Shown here in pieces: positions 17,717 through 26,896 of a stretch of 64,000 nt of DNA. This DNA is from Thiohalomonas denitrificans (GTDB lineage Bacteria > Pseudomonadota > Gammaproteobacteria > Thiohalomonadales > Thiohalomonadaceae), in NCBI RefSeq assembly GCF_900102855.1, contig NZ_FMWD01000002.1:392045-456044 (forward strand), written 5' to 3'. Position numbers and translations under genes: made by a program. A model generated the notes under the pieces. The model was not told the DNA's origin. It saw only the letters and a program-made list of their open reading frames with translations, and did no database searches. Each line of letters opens with the position of its first letter. Within the stretch, counting starts at the first letter, position 1.

Positions 17717-17719
17717 TAT
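17690..17719 (+). promoter_or_regulatory. Predicted rpoH promoter overlapping CIRCE
   Basis: TTGGCA (17690-17695) and TAATAT (17714-17719) are separated by 18 bases and would serve as -35 and -10 boxes of a sigma-70 promoter 41 bases upstream of the rpoH ATG. Both boxes lie within or across the two CIRCE arms. The G that departs from the CIRCE consensus improves the -35 match (TTG start). Confidence 0.6.
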
Positions 17720-17759
17720 GGGTTATTAATAGCCCTACGGTATAGAAAAGGGGGAATTC

Positions 17760-18611
17760 ATGTCCAAGGCGCTTGATATTTCGCTGAATTTTCCAATAAG
17801 CAGCATTGAGGCCTACGCCCAGGCGGTGAACCGCATTCCGATGCTCACTGCAGAAGAGGAGCGCAGCCTCGCCGAGCGACTGCAGCAGGACAACGATCTG
17901 GAAGCAGCTCGTCGCCTGGTGATGTCGCACCTGCGCTTTGTGGCTCATATAGCCAGAGGTTACAGTGGCTACGGCCTGCCGCATGCGGATTTGATTCAGG
18001 AAGGCAACATCGGGCTGATGAAGGCGGTGAAACGCTTTGATCCGACGATGAACGTGCGTCTGGTCTCGTTTGCCGTGCACTGGGTCCGTGCCGAGATCCA
18101 TGAATTCATCCTGCGCAACTGGCGCATCGTGAAGGTCGCCACCACCAAGGCGCAGCGCAAGCTGTTCTTCAATCTGCGCAGTTCCAAGAAGCGCCTGGGC
18201 TGGTTCTCCCATGCCGAAGTGGAGGCAGTAGCGAAGGACCTGGGCGTAAGCCAGGCCGACGTGCTGGAGATGGAGTCACGTCTCTCCGGCCAGGACATGG
18301 CCTTCGACGGCAAAGCTGACGATGATGATGACTCGTATGCCCCGGCCCCGTTCGCCTATCTCCAGGACCTGCGGCATGACCCCGCCCGGCAGGTGGAGGC
18401 CTCGAATTGGGAAGAGCACAACAGCGAACAGCTCATGTCCGCCATGGAGGGACTGGACGAACGCAGCCGCGACATCGTCACTGCCCGCTGGCTGGGTGAT
18501 CAGAAAATCACCCTCCAGGAGCTGGCCGACAAGTACGGCGTCTCGGCCGAACGTATTCGTCAGCTGGAGAAAAACGCGATGAAAAGGCTCAAGGGCGTTC
18601 TCGCCGCCTGA
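17760..18611 (+). CDS. rpoH: Heat-shock sigma factor RpoH (sigma-32)
   Basis: A 283-residue sigma-70-family factor for heat-shock promoters. The diagnostic RpoH box QRKLFFNLR is present (about residues 132-140). Region 2 shows [19 protein letters not shown] (about 77-95), and region 4.2 shows [20 protein letters not shown]. The start follows a GGGGG ribosome site. An overlapping CIRCE and sigma-70 promoter lie just upstream, and an intrinsic terminator follows the stop, so rpoH is probably monocistronic and may be HrcA-controlled. Confidence 0.97.
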   Translation: MSKALDISLNFPISSIEAYAQAVNRIPMLTAEEERSLAERLQQDNDLEAARRLVMSHLRFVAHIARGYSGYGLPHADLIQEGNIGLMKAVKRFDPTMNVRLVSFAVHWVRAEIHEFILRNWRIVKVATTKAQRKLFFNLRSSKKRLGWFSHAEVEAVAKDLGVSQADVLEMESRLSGQDMAFDGKADDDDDSYAPAPFAYLQDLRHDPARQVEASNWEEHNSEQLMSAMEGLDERSRDIVTARWLGDQKITLQELADKYGVSAERIRQLEKNAMKRLKGVLAA

Positions 18612-18622
18612 GCCCCACCCGC

Positions 18623-18645
18623 GAACGGGAACGGGAACGGGAACG
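18623..18645. repeat. Short GAACGG tandem repeat
   Basis: GAACGG is repeated three times and followed by GAACG, between the rpoH stop and its terminator. It is a small hexamer tract and may be a slippage product. Confidence 0.7.
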
Positions 18646-18648
18646 AAG

Positions 18649-18682
18649 AGTCCGCCTCCTTACGGGAGTGCGGACTTTTTTG
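18649..18682 (+). terminator. Intrinsic terminator of rpoH
   Basis: AGTCCGC (18649-18655) pairs with GCGGACT (18670-18676), extended inside by CTCC with GGAG, followed by six Ts. It ends rpoH transcription ahead of the convergent bioD gene. Confidence 0.9.
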
Positions 18683-18810
18683 TTTAACGGCAAAGAGCAT
18701 CGCCGAAGTTTCACAGGGCGACCCGCGACCACCGTTGAACCGGGGCACGACCTCTTCTCCCTCTGGAAAAGGGACCTGTCAGCCGGCCAGGTCCGGCATG
18801 CTGTCAATTC

Positions 18811-19491
18811 TCAGCGGGACAGCATCCCGACATCAAGGGCCGCAGCAATCCGCCGGGGGTCGAATTCGCGCAGATACGGCACCACGCCGAGGAGAGGGGC
18901 CTTCAGCTGTTCACTGAGGTGGTGCACGTTTTCAGCCGCCGCAGCCATGTCCGGAGTCAGTTCATTGGCGACCCAACCAGCGAGCTCCAGTCCGTCTTCC
19001 TCAATCGCACGTGCGGTCAGCAGGGCATGGTTGAGGCAGCCAAGGCGCAGTCCGACGACCATGATTACGGGCAATTCGAGTGCCCTGGCCATGTCCGCTA
19101 CGGTAATTGCCGCACCCAGCGGGGCATGCCAGCCTCCAGCCCCCTCCACCACGACCCGATCAACCTCACTCGCCAACTGCCGGTAGGCGGAGACAATCCG
19201 TCTCAGGTCAATGGTGACGCCAGCCCGGGCGGCTGCCACATGGGGAGACACCGGCGGCTCGAAGGCATAGGGATTCACCCGCTCATAGGCCATGGGTACC
19301 GAGCCGGCCCGTTGCAGGTGGACTGCATCGTCGTTGCGCAACCCGCCGGCGGTAATCTCGCACCCCGCGGAGATCGGCTTCATACCCACCACGGTTTCAC
19401 CGCGGTCCTGGAAGGCGGCGATCAGCCCCACGCTTGTCCAGGTCTTGCCGATCTCGGTATCGGTGCCGGTGACGAATACCCCACTTGCCAT
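18811..19491 (-). CDS. bioD: Dethiobiotin synthetase
   Basis: A 226-residue ATP-dependent carboxylase closing the ureido ring of dethiobiotin. The P-loop variant GTDTEIGKT (about residues 7-15) and EGAGGWHAPL (about 116-125) are diagnostic. I use the internal ATG (MASGVFVTG) because the longer frame adds residues not seen in BioD. Last gene of the minus-strand biotin operon, 76 bases after bioC. Confidence 0.95.
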   Translation of the reverse strand: MASGVFVTGTDTEIGKTWTSVGLIAAFQDRGETVVGMKPISAGCEITAGGLRNDDAVHLQRAGSVPMAYERVNPYAFEPPVSPHVAAARAGVTIDLRRIVSAYRQLASEVDRVVVEGAGGWHAPLGAAITVADMARALELPVIMVVGLRLGCLNHALLTARAIEEDGLELAGWVANELTPDMAAAAENVHHLSEQLKAPLLGVVPYLREFDPRRIAAALDVGMLSR

Positions 19492-19567
19492 AGTCACTCT
19501 CTCTCGCTGAACTGAACCACCCGAATCACCCGGCACGAAGAAACCTGCCACAGGCGCAAATGCTTTC

Positions 19568-20458
19568 CTAACGCTTTTTCAGCGCACCCCGCAGCTGCTC
19601 GAAGCGGATGCCGGTGGCGCCGTCACTGGTGTGTTGCTGGGGAACGCTATCCGGTGCCCAGGCGTGACCGTAGACCACCTCCCAGGTCGAGTGCAGACGA
19701 CCCTCGTGGCGGAAGCGCTCATAGGCCTCACTCAGCGCCTTCAGGCGGGACTTGCCGGTCAGGGTCGGGCGTCGTCCACCGCGTACGGTCTGTGCGCCGA
19801 GCGACTTGAGGTCGCTCATCAGGGCCGGGACGCTCTCGTAAGTAAGGGTCAGGAGTTCCATGTCCACCACCGGGTCGGCGAGGCGGGCATTCACCATCGC
19901 ATCCCCCACGTGATGCATGTCCAGGAATTCGTTGACGTGCACTTCCCGGTCCACCTCGGCCCAGCTGGCGCGCAACTCCTTGAGAGTATCGGGACCGAAG
20001 GTGCTGAACATCACCAGCCCGCCAGGGCGCAGCACCCGCCGGAATTCCGCAAAGGTTCGTTCGAGATCGCACCACTGCAGGGTCAGGTTGGAAAACACCA
20101 GATCGAAGCGAGCATCGGCAAAGGGCAACTGCTCGGCGTCGCCACAGGCAAAGCGGTGGCCCCGCAGGCGCCGGTTGAGAGGGCCAAAACGACCGCGGGT
20201 GCGGCACACCATGCCGTGCGCCAGGTCCATCGCGACAATCTGCGCCTTGCGATACCGCTGTGCCAGCGCCTCGCTGCACCAGCCTGTGCCGGCGCCCACG
20301 TCCAGAATGCGCTGCGGCTCCATCCGGATCGGGTCCAGACGCTCCAGCAGGCGCTCACCCACCTCACGCTGGAGCACGGCCGCAGCATCATAGCTATCCA
20401 CCGCCCGCTCGAAGGACTCTCGAATTCGGGCTTTGTCGGGACGCGGCAAATCAGGCAT
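19568..20458 (-). CDS. bioC: Malonyl-ACP O-methyltransferase BioC
   Basis: A 296-residue SAM methyltransferase that masks malonyl-ACP so fatty-acid enzymes can build the pimelate chain. The SAM-binding motif DVGAGTGWCSEALAQRY lies near residues 53-69, followed by CGDAEQLPFADARFDLVFSN. The ATG giving [19 protein letters not shown] fits the BioC N-terminus and overlaps bioH by 8 bases. The C-terminal region RGGRRPTLTGKSRLKALSEAYE is typical. Confidence 0.93.
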   Translation of the reverse strand: MPDLPRPDKARIRESFERAVDSYDAAAVLQREVGERLLERLDPIRMEPQRILDVGAGTGWCSEALAQRYRKAQIVAMDLAHGMVCRTRGRFGPLNRRLRGHRFACGDAEQLPFADARFDLVFSNLTLQWCDLERTFAEFRRVLRPGGLVMFSTFGPDTLKELRASWAEVDREVHVNEFLDMHHVGDAMVNARLADPVVDMELLTLTYESVPALMSDLKSLGAQTVRGGRRPTLTGKSRLKALSEAYERFRHEGRLHSTWEVVYGHAWAPDSVPQQHTSDGATGIRFEQLRGALKKR

Positions 20459-21224
20459 GGATAAAGGACTCCAGTCGGGCGCTAAAGGCCTCGCTGTGGG
20501 AAAGAAACGGGGCGTGGCCGGCACCCTCGATCACGGCCAGTTCGGCCCCCAACCGTTCGGCCGTGCGCACCGCTGCCTCCACCGGGACCAGCGTGTCCCG
20601 CGCACCGTGAACCACCAGCGCCGGCAGGGCGATCCCGGCGAGCCGTGTCCGCAGGTCTGCCTCGGCGAGGATACGCAGTCCCGCTTTCAGGGCACGGGGG
20701 TCCGGTTCGCCGTGGGCAAAGACCCGTTCCCGCAAGCCGCGCAGCGTCTCTCGACCGCCTTCGGCACCTCGGGTCTGGAGGGCGAGGAAGCGGATCAGGG
20801 TCGTCTGGTAATCAGCCGCCAGTGCCTCGGCAAAACCGGCCAGCAGCTCCGGCGCCATGCCGGGCCAGCCGGCATCGGCGACAAAGCGCGGATTGGTCCC
20901 GACCAGGACCAGGCGACCCACGCCCGCCCGGGAAGCAGCGGCAAGGGCCACCATGCCGCCCAGCGACCATCCCACCCAGGCGGCCCCGGCGGGCACGGCC
21001 TCCGAGACGGCACCGGCCACAGCATCCACATCGGTTCCTTCGGATCCGGCGGAAAGCGGAGGGCTGCGACCATGGCCGGGCAGATCCACCAGGGTGACCC
21101 GACAGGAGTGCGCCAGCCGTTCGGCGACTTGCGCCCAAATGCCCCCATGCAGGCCCCAGCCGTGCACCAGCACGACATCGGGACCGCTGCCGAACGTCTC
21201 GGTGTGGAGCTTCACGCCTCCCAT
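20451..21224 (-). CDS. bioH: Pimeloyl-ACP methyl ester esterase BioH
   Basis: A 257-residue alpha/beta hydrolase that removes the methyl group placed by BioC. The nucleophile elbow GWSLGGMVA (serine about residue 81), the oxyanion segment [10 protein letters not shown] and the C-terminal [10 protein letters not shown] histidine are visible. It overlaps bioF by 13 bases and bioC by 8, so it is embedded in the operon. Confidence 0.95.
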   Translation of the reverse strand: MGGVKLHTETFGSGPDVVLVHGWGLHGGIWAQVAERLAHSCRVTLVDLPGHGRSPPLSAGSEGTDVDAVAGAVSEAVPAGAAWVGWSLGGMVALAAASRAGVGRLVLVGTNPRFVADAGWPGMAPELLAGFAEALAADYQTTLIRFLALQTRGAEGGRETLRGLRERVFAHGEPDPRALKAGLRILAEADLRTRLAGIALPALVVHGARDTLVPVEAAVRTAERLGAELAVIEGAGHAPFLSHSEAFSARLESFIHA

Positions 21225-22378
21225 ACCTCGTCGAGTACCTCCAACAGTCGGTCCACGTGCGCCTCGCTGTGAGCGGCGGACAGGGTGATGCGCAGCCGCG
21301 CCGTACCCTCGGGCACCGTCGGCGGGCGAATGGCGCCAACCAGCAGGCCTCGCTCCCGCAGGGCGTCACTGATGGCGAGTGCCGGGCCGGCCCCGCCCAC
21401 CAGCAGCGGCTGAATCGGGGTGGATGACGGCATCAGGTCCAGGCCGAGCCGTTCGGCACCCGCCCGGAACCGCGCCACCAGACTCTGCAGGTGTTCGCGC
21501 CGCCACCCCTCTTCCCGGACAATGCGCAGGCTCTCCCGGGTAGCCTCGGCCACCGCCGGGGGCAAGGCCGTGGTGTAGATGTAGGACCGTGCCTGCTGGA
21601 TCAGGTTTTCAATCAGAACGGCATCGCCGGCGACAAAGGCACCAAAGGTGCCGAAGCCCTTGCCCAGTGTCCCCACCAGGATCGGGACGTCGGCGCTGCC
21701 GAGGCCCGCCTGCCCGGTACACCCGGTCCCGCCGGGACCGATGACGCCGAGCCCGTGCGCATCGTCCACCAGCAGCCAGGCCTCGTGGCGGCGGGCGGTT
21801 TCGGCCAGTGCCGCCAGGGGCGCGATGTCGCCATCCATGCTGAACACGCCATCGGTCACCACCAACCGGTTCTCCGCCCGACTGGCGGCCAGGCGCTCAT
21901 CGAGGGCAGCCGCATCGGCATGGGGGAAGCGGGACAGACGCGCCCGGGAGAGCAGACCGGCATCGAGCAGCGAGGCGTGGTTGAGGCGATCCTCGAAGAC
22001 CGAATCGCCCGCCCCCACCAGCGCGGTGACCACACCGAGATTGGCCATATAACCCGTGGAGAACAGCAGCGCCCGCTCACGGCCGACGAAATCCGCCAGC
22101 TCCTCCTCGAGCGCGTGGTGAGCCCGGCTGTGGCCGGTGACCAGATGCGCCGCCCCACTGCCGACGCCGTACTCCCGCACGCCGCGGATCATCGCCTCCG
22201 CCACCCGCGGGTCGGCGGCCAGCCCCAGATAGTCGTTGGAGCAGAAACCGAGCAACGATTCCCCGTTAACGGAGACCTCGGGACCCTGCGGCCCCTCCGT
22301 CACCCGGCGGCTACGGTAGAGGTGCGCAGCCCGGCGACGGTCCAGTTCGGCTTGAAGGTTTTTCATGGACTGATTCAT
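21212..22378 (-). CDS. bioF: 8-amino-7-oxononanoate synthase
   Basis: A 388-residue PLP-dependent synthase that condenses pimeloyl-ACP with alanine. The N-terminal [11 protein letters not shown], the [10 protein letters not shown] patch (about residues 47-56), [13 protein letters not shown] (about 201-213) and the PLP lysine in [13 protein letters not shown] (about 233-245) are all present. A repeat-filled gap of 196 bases separates it from bioB. Confidence 0.96.
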   Translation of the reverse strand: MNQSMKNLQAELDRRRAAHLYRSRRVTEGPQGPEVSVNGESLLGFCSNDYLGLAADPRVAEAMIRGVREYGVGSGAAHLVTGHSRAHHALEEELADFVGRERALLFSTGYMANLGVVTALVGAGDSVFEDRLNHASLLDAGLLSRARLSRFPHADAAALDERLAASRAENRLVVTDGVFSMDGDIAPLAALAETARRHEAWLLVDDAHGLGVIGPGGTGCTGQAGLGSADVPILVGTLGKGFGTFGAFVAGDAVLIENLIQQARSYIYTTALPPAVAEATRESLRIVREEGWRREHLQSLVARFRAGAERLGLDLMPSSTPIQPLLVGGAGPALAISDALRERGLLVGAIRPPTVPEGTARLRITLSAAHSEAHVDRLLEVLDEVWEA

Positions 22379-22379
22379 T

Positions 22380-22567
22380 CACCATGAGGCGCAGAGACAC
22401 GGAGTTAACGATGGGGCATGTAGGTCGGGCTTTAGCCCGTCAAAACTCGATGACGGCTGAAGGCCGACCTACAGGAGACAGTGGCCCGGGATGGCAGCAA
22501 CGCCCACCATGATCATTAGCCCGCTTCAGCCCCTGTATCCCTCAGCGAACTCTGCGCCTCTGTGGTG
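22380..22567. repeat. Nested repeats between bioF and bioB (families C and D)
   Basis: Outer arms CACCATGAGGCGCAGAG (22380-22396) and CTCTGCGCCTCTGTGGTG (about 22550-22567) enclose a complete family D palindrome at 22420-22472. That element runs from GTAGGTCGGGCTTTAGCCC to GGCCGACCTAC. One repeat type thus appears to sit inside another. No gene is present. Confidence 0.6.
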
Positions 22568-22574
22568 CGATCAT

Positions 22575-23543
22575 TCATTTCAGAGTCGCATGGATGTCCA
22601 GGCGCTCGAAGAGCTGCTGGTCGTGGCCGGTGCTGGTGTTGTCGGCGGTCAGGAGCTTTTCGCCATAAAAGATGGAGTTGGCGCCGGCGAGGAAGCAGAG
22701 GGCCTGGGCCTCGTCGTTCATGGTTTCTCGGCCGGCAGAAAGGCGCACGTAGGAGTACGGCATCAGCAGGCGCGCCACGGCGATGGTACGCACGAATTCG
22801 AAAATGTCGAGGTCCGGGGAGTCGGCCAGCGGCGTGCCCTCCACCTTCACCAGACGATTGATGGGCACGCTGTGGGGGTGCTCGGGCAGGTTGGCCAGTT
22901 CGATGAGCAGCCGCACGCGATCATCGCGGGATTCGCCCATGCCGATGATGCCGCCGGAACAGACCTTGAGGCCGGTCTCTCGCACCGCCTGCAGGGTGTC
23001 GAGCCGATCGTCGAAGGAGCGGGTGGTCACCACACTCTCGTAGTACTCCCGGGAGGCATCGAGGTTGTGATTGTAGTAATCGAGTCCCGCCTCCTTGAGG
23101 GCGTCGGCCTGCGCCTGCTTCAGCATGCCGAGGGTGACACAGGTCTCCAGTCCCAGGGATTTCACCCCCCTGACCATTTCGATGACCGGCTCCAGATCCT
23201 TCGCCTTGGGGCTGCTCCAGGCCGCCCCCATGCAGAAGCGCGAGGCGCCCTTCTCCTTGGCGTCCTTGGCAGCGGCCATGACCTCTTCAAAGGCCATCAG
23301 CGACTCGCGCTCGAGGCCGGTATCGAAGTGGGCGCTCTGGGAGCAGTAGCCACAGTTCTCCGAGCAGCCGCCGGTCTTGATGTTCAACAGTGTGCTGATC
23401 TGCACCGCATTGGGATCGAAATGCAGCCGATGCACGCCTTGGGCGCGGAACACCAGGTCATTGAAGGGCATTGCAAATAGCGCCCGAACCTCTTCGAGGT
23501 CCCAGTCGTGACGAAGTTGCGGCTGACGTACGGTATCGTCCAT
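22575..23543 (-). CDS. bioB: Biotin synthase
   Basis: A 322-residue radical SAM enzyme that inserts sulfur into dethiobiotin. The radical SAM cysteines are in [13 protein letters not shown], and the [2Fe-2S] region and C-terminal YGEKLLT segment are present. The start MDDTVRQ follows an AGAGAGAG ribosome site; the longer in-frame extension to 23636 would overlap the promoter. First gene of the biotin operon and divergent from comF. Confidence 0.97.
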   Translation of the reverse strand: MDDTVRQPQLRHDWDLEEVRALFAMPFNDLVFRAQGVHRLHFDPNAVQISTLLNIKTGGCSENCGYCSQSAHFDTGLERESLMAFEEVMAAAKDAKEKGASRFCMGAAWSSPKAKDLEPVIEMVRGVKSLGLETCVTLGMLKQAQADALKEAGLDYYNHNLDASREYYESVVTTRSFDDRLDTLQAVRETGLKVCSGGIIGMGESRDDRVRLLIELANLPEHPHSVPINRLVKVEGTPLADSPDLDIFEFVRTIAVARLLMPYSYVRLSAGRETMNDEAQALCFLAGANSIFYGEKLLTADNTSTGHDQQLFERLDIHATLK

Positions 23544-23607
23544 TGCTCTCTCTTCTGGTTTTTTTGGCGGGACCTGACAGAGGCGGCCCCTAACGATAAG
23601 CTGACCG

Positions 23608-23636
23608 AGTATTCCGTCTGGAAAGGGAGCTGTCAA
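23608..23636 (-). promoter_or_regulatory. Predicted bioB promoter
   Basis: On the minus strand a consensus -35 TTGACA (23636-23631) is followed after 17 bases by AATACT (23613-23608) as a fair -10. It leaves a leader of about 55-60 bases before the bioB ATG. Confidence 0.6.
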
Positions 23637-23662
23637 ATGCGAGGGATCCTTCAGGTTTACAA
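23630..23662. promoter_or_regulatory. Possible BirA operator at the bioB/comF junction
   Basis: GGTTTACAA at 23654-23662 is a perfect right half of the known BirA operator (TTGTAAACC-N15/16-GGTTTACAA). The matching left half at the expected distance, CTGTCAAAT (23630-23638), keeps only 5 of 9 bases. It overlaps the -35 box of the bioB promoter, where a repressor would act. Confidence 0.35.
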
Positions 23663-24338
23663 CTGGTTACAGTTTAACCTGATTCCGCCTGTTTGTCTCC
23701 TCTGCGGCGACCCGGGACACGAGCATCTGGACCTGTGCCGCGGCTGTCTCTCGGACCTCCCCACCATCGCGCACCCCTGTCTGAGCTGCGGCCGTCCCCT
23801 GCAACACCCCGCCACCATCCGTTGCGGCGCCTGCCAGCGGAAGCCGCCGCCGTTCGATCGCTGCCGATCGGCCTTCGCCTACGGCCCGCCGGTCGACTGG
23901 CTGGTCCAGGCGCTCAAGTTCCACCAGCAGTTCACCGCAGGCCGGCTCCTCAGTACCCTGCTGGTTCAACGATTTGCCGACGTGCCGGCCCCGGACTATC
24001 TGTTACCGGTACCCCTGCATGCCACCCGACTGCGGGAGCGTGGCTTCAACCAGTCCCTGGAGCTGGCCCGGCCGCTGGCGAAGGCCCTGGGTCTTCCGAT
24101 GGAGACCGCCCGCTGCCGGCGGACACGTCACACCGAGAACCAGTCCCGGCTGACCCGCAAGGAGCGGCGCCTCAACCTGCGCGAGGCCTTCGAAGTGGAG
24201 TGGCCCAACCCGCCACGCCGGGTGGCGATTGTGGATGACGTCCTCTCCACCGGCGCCACGGCCGGGGAACTCGCCCGCGCCCTCAAACGCGCCGGTGTCG
24301 CCGAGGTAGAGGTCTGGGTGGCCGCACGAGCGGTGTAG
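23637..24338 (+). CDS. comF: ComF family phosphoribosyltransferase-like protein
   Basis: A 233-residue ComF protein used in DNA uptake. A zinc-binding cysteine region ([11 protein letters not shown]...CRGC, then CLSCGR, CGAC) fills the first 70 residues, and a phosphoribosyltransferase fold follows, with the PRPP motif [14 protein letters not shown] (about 197-210). The ATG is preceded by AAAGGGAG. It is divergent from bioB, as in many gammaproteobacteria, and shares its 93-base upstream region. Confidence 0.94.
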   Translation: MRGILQVYNWLQFNLIPPVCLLCGDPGHEHLDLCRGCLSDLPTIAHPCLSCGRPLQHPATIRCGACQRKPPPFDRCRSAFAYGPPVDWLVQALKFHQQFTAGRLLSTLLVQRFADVPAPDYLLPVPLHATRLRERGFNQSLELARPLAKALGLPMETARCRRTRHTENQSRLTRKERRLNLREAFEVEWPNPPRRVAIVDDVLSTGATAGELARALKRAGVAEVEVWVAARAV

Positions 24339-24398
24339 ATTCAGGAGCAGTATGTTTAGCCATCCTTTACGCCGAACAATGCGCATTTAACCCTCTGT

Positions 24399-24553
24399 GA
24401 GCCGTACCCCCTGCTGCCAGGCCCGAATCAATGAAGAACTGGTAACCACGGGGTACACGGGGTAAAACAAGTTATTCGGGCTTTTTTCTCCCCCGTGCGC
24501 CCCGTGTTCCCCGTGGTTCGAAGTTCAAGGAAAGGCTGAATCGTTACGTTCTT
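24399..24553 (+). repeat. Dispersed repeat family B, full copy
   Basis: Nearly colinear with 6591-6752: starts GAGCCGTACCCCCTGCTGC, carries the paired words ACCACGGGGTACACGG and CCGTGTTCCCCGTGGT, and ends at GTTACGTTCTT. It lies 60 bases after comF. The gap 24339-24794 holds this repeat and the palindrome at 24603-24686 but no convincing gene. Confidence 0.8.
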
Positions 24554-24602
24554 AAAAAGCTCCACCTTCCGCTCCCACGCCGATCAGTGACCAACTCGAA
24601 CT

Positions 24603-24686
24603 GTCATTGCGAGGAGCCCCAGCGACGAAGCAATCTCGAAGAGCCGAGTACCAGATTGCCGCGTCGCTGGGGCTCCTCGCAATGAC
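24603..24686. repeat. GTCATTGCGAGGAGC palindrome
   Basis: GTCATTGCGAGGAGCCCCAG (24603-24622) and its complement CTGGGGCTCCTCGCAATGAC (24667-24686) flank AGCAATCT and AGATTGC, forming one long hairpin of about 84 bases. Repeats with the words CATTGCGAGGAGC and GACGAAGCAATCT occur in many unrelated bacterial genomes as short dispersed elements. Confidence 0.8.
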
Positions 24687-24794
24687 ACGCGTCGAGAGGA
24701 GCTCTCCGGAGCGGTTTCCGTGGACGTTTCCGGCACGAGCATCTAGGTTTCGAGAAGCAGGGAGGTGGCCTGGGTAAAGCGACGGAGAGTGGCT

Positions 24795-26153
24795 ATGGAC
24801 ACGGTGGATGCGATTGTCATCGGCAGCGGCCAGGGAGGGGTTCCGTTTGCCACCACCTTGGCCGAACAGGGCAAGCGAGTGGTGCTGTTCGAGCGGGAGC
24901 GTTTCGGCGGTAACTGCATCAATTGGGGCTGCACCCCCAGCAAGGCATTCCTTGCTGCAGCCCACGCCGCGGGCAGAGCCTCTGCGGCAGGGGTGCTCGG
25001 CGTGAACTGTCGCGTGACAGTCGACTTCCCTAAGGTGATGGAGCGTGTGCGCGAGATTCGCGACCGCTTCGCACGGTCGACACAGAGCCGGATCGAGGCG
25101 GCGGGTGTCGAAGTGGTAGAGGCCGAGGCATCGTTTACCGGGCAGGGCCACGTCCAGGGCGGGGGCCGGAGCTTTTCCGCCCCAGTGACGGTGATCGATA
25201 CCGGCAGTTCGGCCGCACTGCCACCCATTCCGGGACTACAGGAGACGCCGTACTTCACCAACCACAACATCTGGGAGCTGGAACGCTGCCCGGAACGGAC
25301 GCTAATCATCGGGGGCGGCTTCATCGCACTGGAGATTGGCCAGGGCCTGTCCCGACTGGGGAGCGAGGTGCATCTTCTCCTGCGGGGTAACCGCGTGCTG
25401 GCCAGCGAGAGCCCGCGGGTGAGTGCAGTGCTCGAAGAGGCGCTACAGCGGGACGGGATAGTGCTCCACCGGCGCACTGAGGCAAAACGCGCCTCGCCGC
25501 TCGCCGGTAATCGGGTAGCCTTGGCATTGAACAACGGGGAGACGCTTGAAGGCGATGCGCTCCTGTTGGCCACGGGACGGCGACCCAACACGGAAGCGCT
25601 GCATGTCGACCGGGCGGGGATCGAACTCGACGAACGCGGACATGTCCGCGTCAACGATCACCTGGAGAGCACACGCCCCGGGGTCTACGCCTTCGGAGAG
25701 GCCGCGGGCCAGCCTGCATTTACCCATGTCTCCTGGGAGGACCACCGCAGGCTGCTGGCAACCCTGGCCGGACAGCCGCGCCGACGCGATGACCGAGTGC
25801 TCGCCTACGCCGTCTTCACCGAACCACAAGTAGGCCGGGCCGGGCTAAGCCCGGAACAGGCCGCCGCGAAGGGGATCGCCGTGCGCGAGGGATACATGGA
25901 TATCGGCAACACGAACCGGGCCATCGAGTGGGGCCACGGTCTCGGGTTTTTCCAGCTGACGGTGGATGCCGAAAGCGACCGCATCATCGGCGCCACCCTG
26001 GTCGGGTACGAGACGGCGGAGTTGGTGCATGTGCTGCTCGATCTCATCGAGACGGGCGCCACGGCATCGCAGCTGGAGCCGCTACAGCACATTCATCCCA
26101 CCTATGGCGAATACCTGCCCTCACTCGCCCAGGCAGCCCGGCAACCGGAATGA
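24795..26153 (+). CDS. FAD-dependent pyridine nucleotide-disulfide oxidoreductase
   Basis: A 452-residue flavoprotein of the dihydrolipoamide dehydrogenase/mercuric reductase class. FAD site IVIGSGQGG (about residues 7-15), redox disulfide GGNCINWGCTPSKA (about 38-51), NAD(P) site IIGGGFIALE, second FAD motif VYAFGEAA, and C-terminal HPTYGE are present, so the chemistry looks intact. No partner E2/E3 complex, merA N-terminal domain or C-terminal vicinal cysteines are seen, so substrate is unknown. The ATG follows GGAGAG; a GTG at 24765 is less likely. Confidence 0.85.
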   Translation: MDTVDAIVIGSGQGGVPFATTLAEQGKRVVLFERERFGGNCINWGCTPSKAFLAAAHAAGRASAAGVLGVNCRVTVDFPKVMERVREIRDRFARSTQSRIEAAGVEVVEAEASFTGQGHVQGGGRSFSAPVTVIDTGSSAALPPIPGLQETPYFTNHNIWELERCPERTLIIGGGFIALEIGQGLSRLGSEVHLLLRGNRVLASESPRVSAVLEEALQRDGIVLHRRTEAKRASPLAGNRVALALNNGETLEGDALLLATGRRPNTEALHVDRAGIELDERGHVRVNDHLESTRPGVYAFGEAAGQPAFTHVSWEDHRRLLATLAGQPRRRDDRVLAYAVFTEPQVGRAGLSPEQAAAKGIAVREGYMDIGNTNRAIEWGHGLGFFQLTVDAESDRIIGATLVGYETAELVHVLLDLIETGATASQLEPLQHIHPTYGEYLPSLAQAARQPE

Positions 26154-26289
26154 TCCCGGGCCGGGAGCGCATCCAGCTTCCCGTCACATCATTATGAGCG
26201 GCGACAGCAAACGAACCCGCCGGAAAGAACGTCACGGAGGCCAAGTGCGGCTATCCCATTGTGGTGGGGAGCCGCTAATCGACGAGAGC

Positions 26290-26317
26290 AGCCGGGGCCC
26301 GATGGCGGGCCCCGGCT
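26290..26317. terminator. GC-rich hairpin upstream of the DUF302 gene
   Basis: AGCCGGGGCCCG and CGGGCCCCGGCT form a perfect 12-bp stem around ATGG. There is no T-tract on either strand. It lies 137 bases after the oxidoreductase stop and 36 before the DUF302 start, and may end the upstream transcript or stabilise an mRNA end. Confidence 0.45.
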
Positions 26318-26352
26318 CCGTTCAAAACTAACCAAGGGAGGGATTCTGCCCC

Positions 26353-26799
26353 ATGTTACGTCTGACAACCTTACTACTGACACTGGCACTGACACTGCCG
26401 GCCATGGCCGCCGAGGGTTTGATCACCCTGAATAGCCGTTATGACGCGGCCGAAATCCAGCAGCGTTTGCTCACCGCCGTTGAGCGGGCCGGCATGAACG
26501 TGATTGCCACCGTCGACCATGCCGGTGCCGCAAATACGGCGGGACTTGAACTGGCGCCCACGCGGCTGGTGATCTTCGGCAACCCGGAGATCGGGACCCA
26601 ACTCATGCAGTGCCGTCGTAGCGTCGCCATCGACCTGCCGATGAAGATGCTGGTCTGGGAAGAGGAGGGTTCGACCCGAATCGGCTACAACGCGCCGCAA
26701 TACCTCGCTGACCGCCACCGGATCAGCGGCTGTGAGGCCGTTCTCGAAAAGGTGGGCGTTGCGCTGGACAAACTTGCCCGCCAGGCAAGCGGAAACTGA
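26353..26799 (+). CDS. Secreted DUF302 protein
   Basis: A 148-residue protein with a cleavable signal peptide (TLLLTLALTLPAMA) and one DUF302 domain. Typical segments are LVIFGNPEIGTQLM (about residues 72-85) and IDLPMKMLVWE. The family is small, found in many bacteria near redox or sulfur genes, and its function is not established. It is preceded by a GGGAGGG ribosome site. Periplasmic location is predicted. Confidence 0.85.
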   Translation: MLRLTTLLLTLALTLPAMAAEGLITLNSRYDAAEIQQRLLTAVERAGMNVIATVDHAGAANTAGLELAPTRLVIFGNPEIGTQLMQCRRSVAIDLPMKMLVWEEEGSTRIGYNAPQYLADRHRISGCEAVLEKVGVALDKLARQASGN

Positions 26800-26896
26800 A
26801 CCTTCATCGGTCAGCAGACGATGGACAAGACCACAATAACGGGAGCGGGACTCGGCGTGCGCCGGTGACTGGTGGAGGAGTAGCGCGGCTTGATGG

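Noticed and set aside
22491-23480. Plus-strand open frame of 329 codons
   Set aside because: Antisense to bioB, which has complete radical SAM motifs.
24552-25151. Minus-strand frame across the repeat region
   Set aside because: It crosses the palindrome and the start of the disulfide reductase gene and has no domain features.
26194-26331. 45-residue plus-strand frame after the disulfide reductase gene
   Set aside because: No clear ribosome site, unusual composition, and it runs through a perfect hairpin; more likely untranslated.
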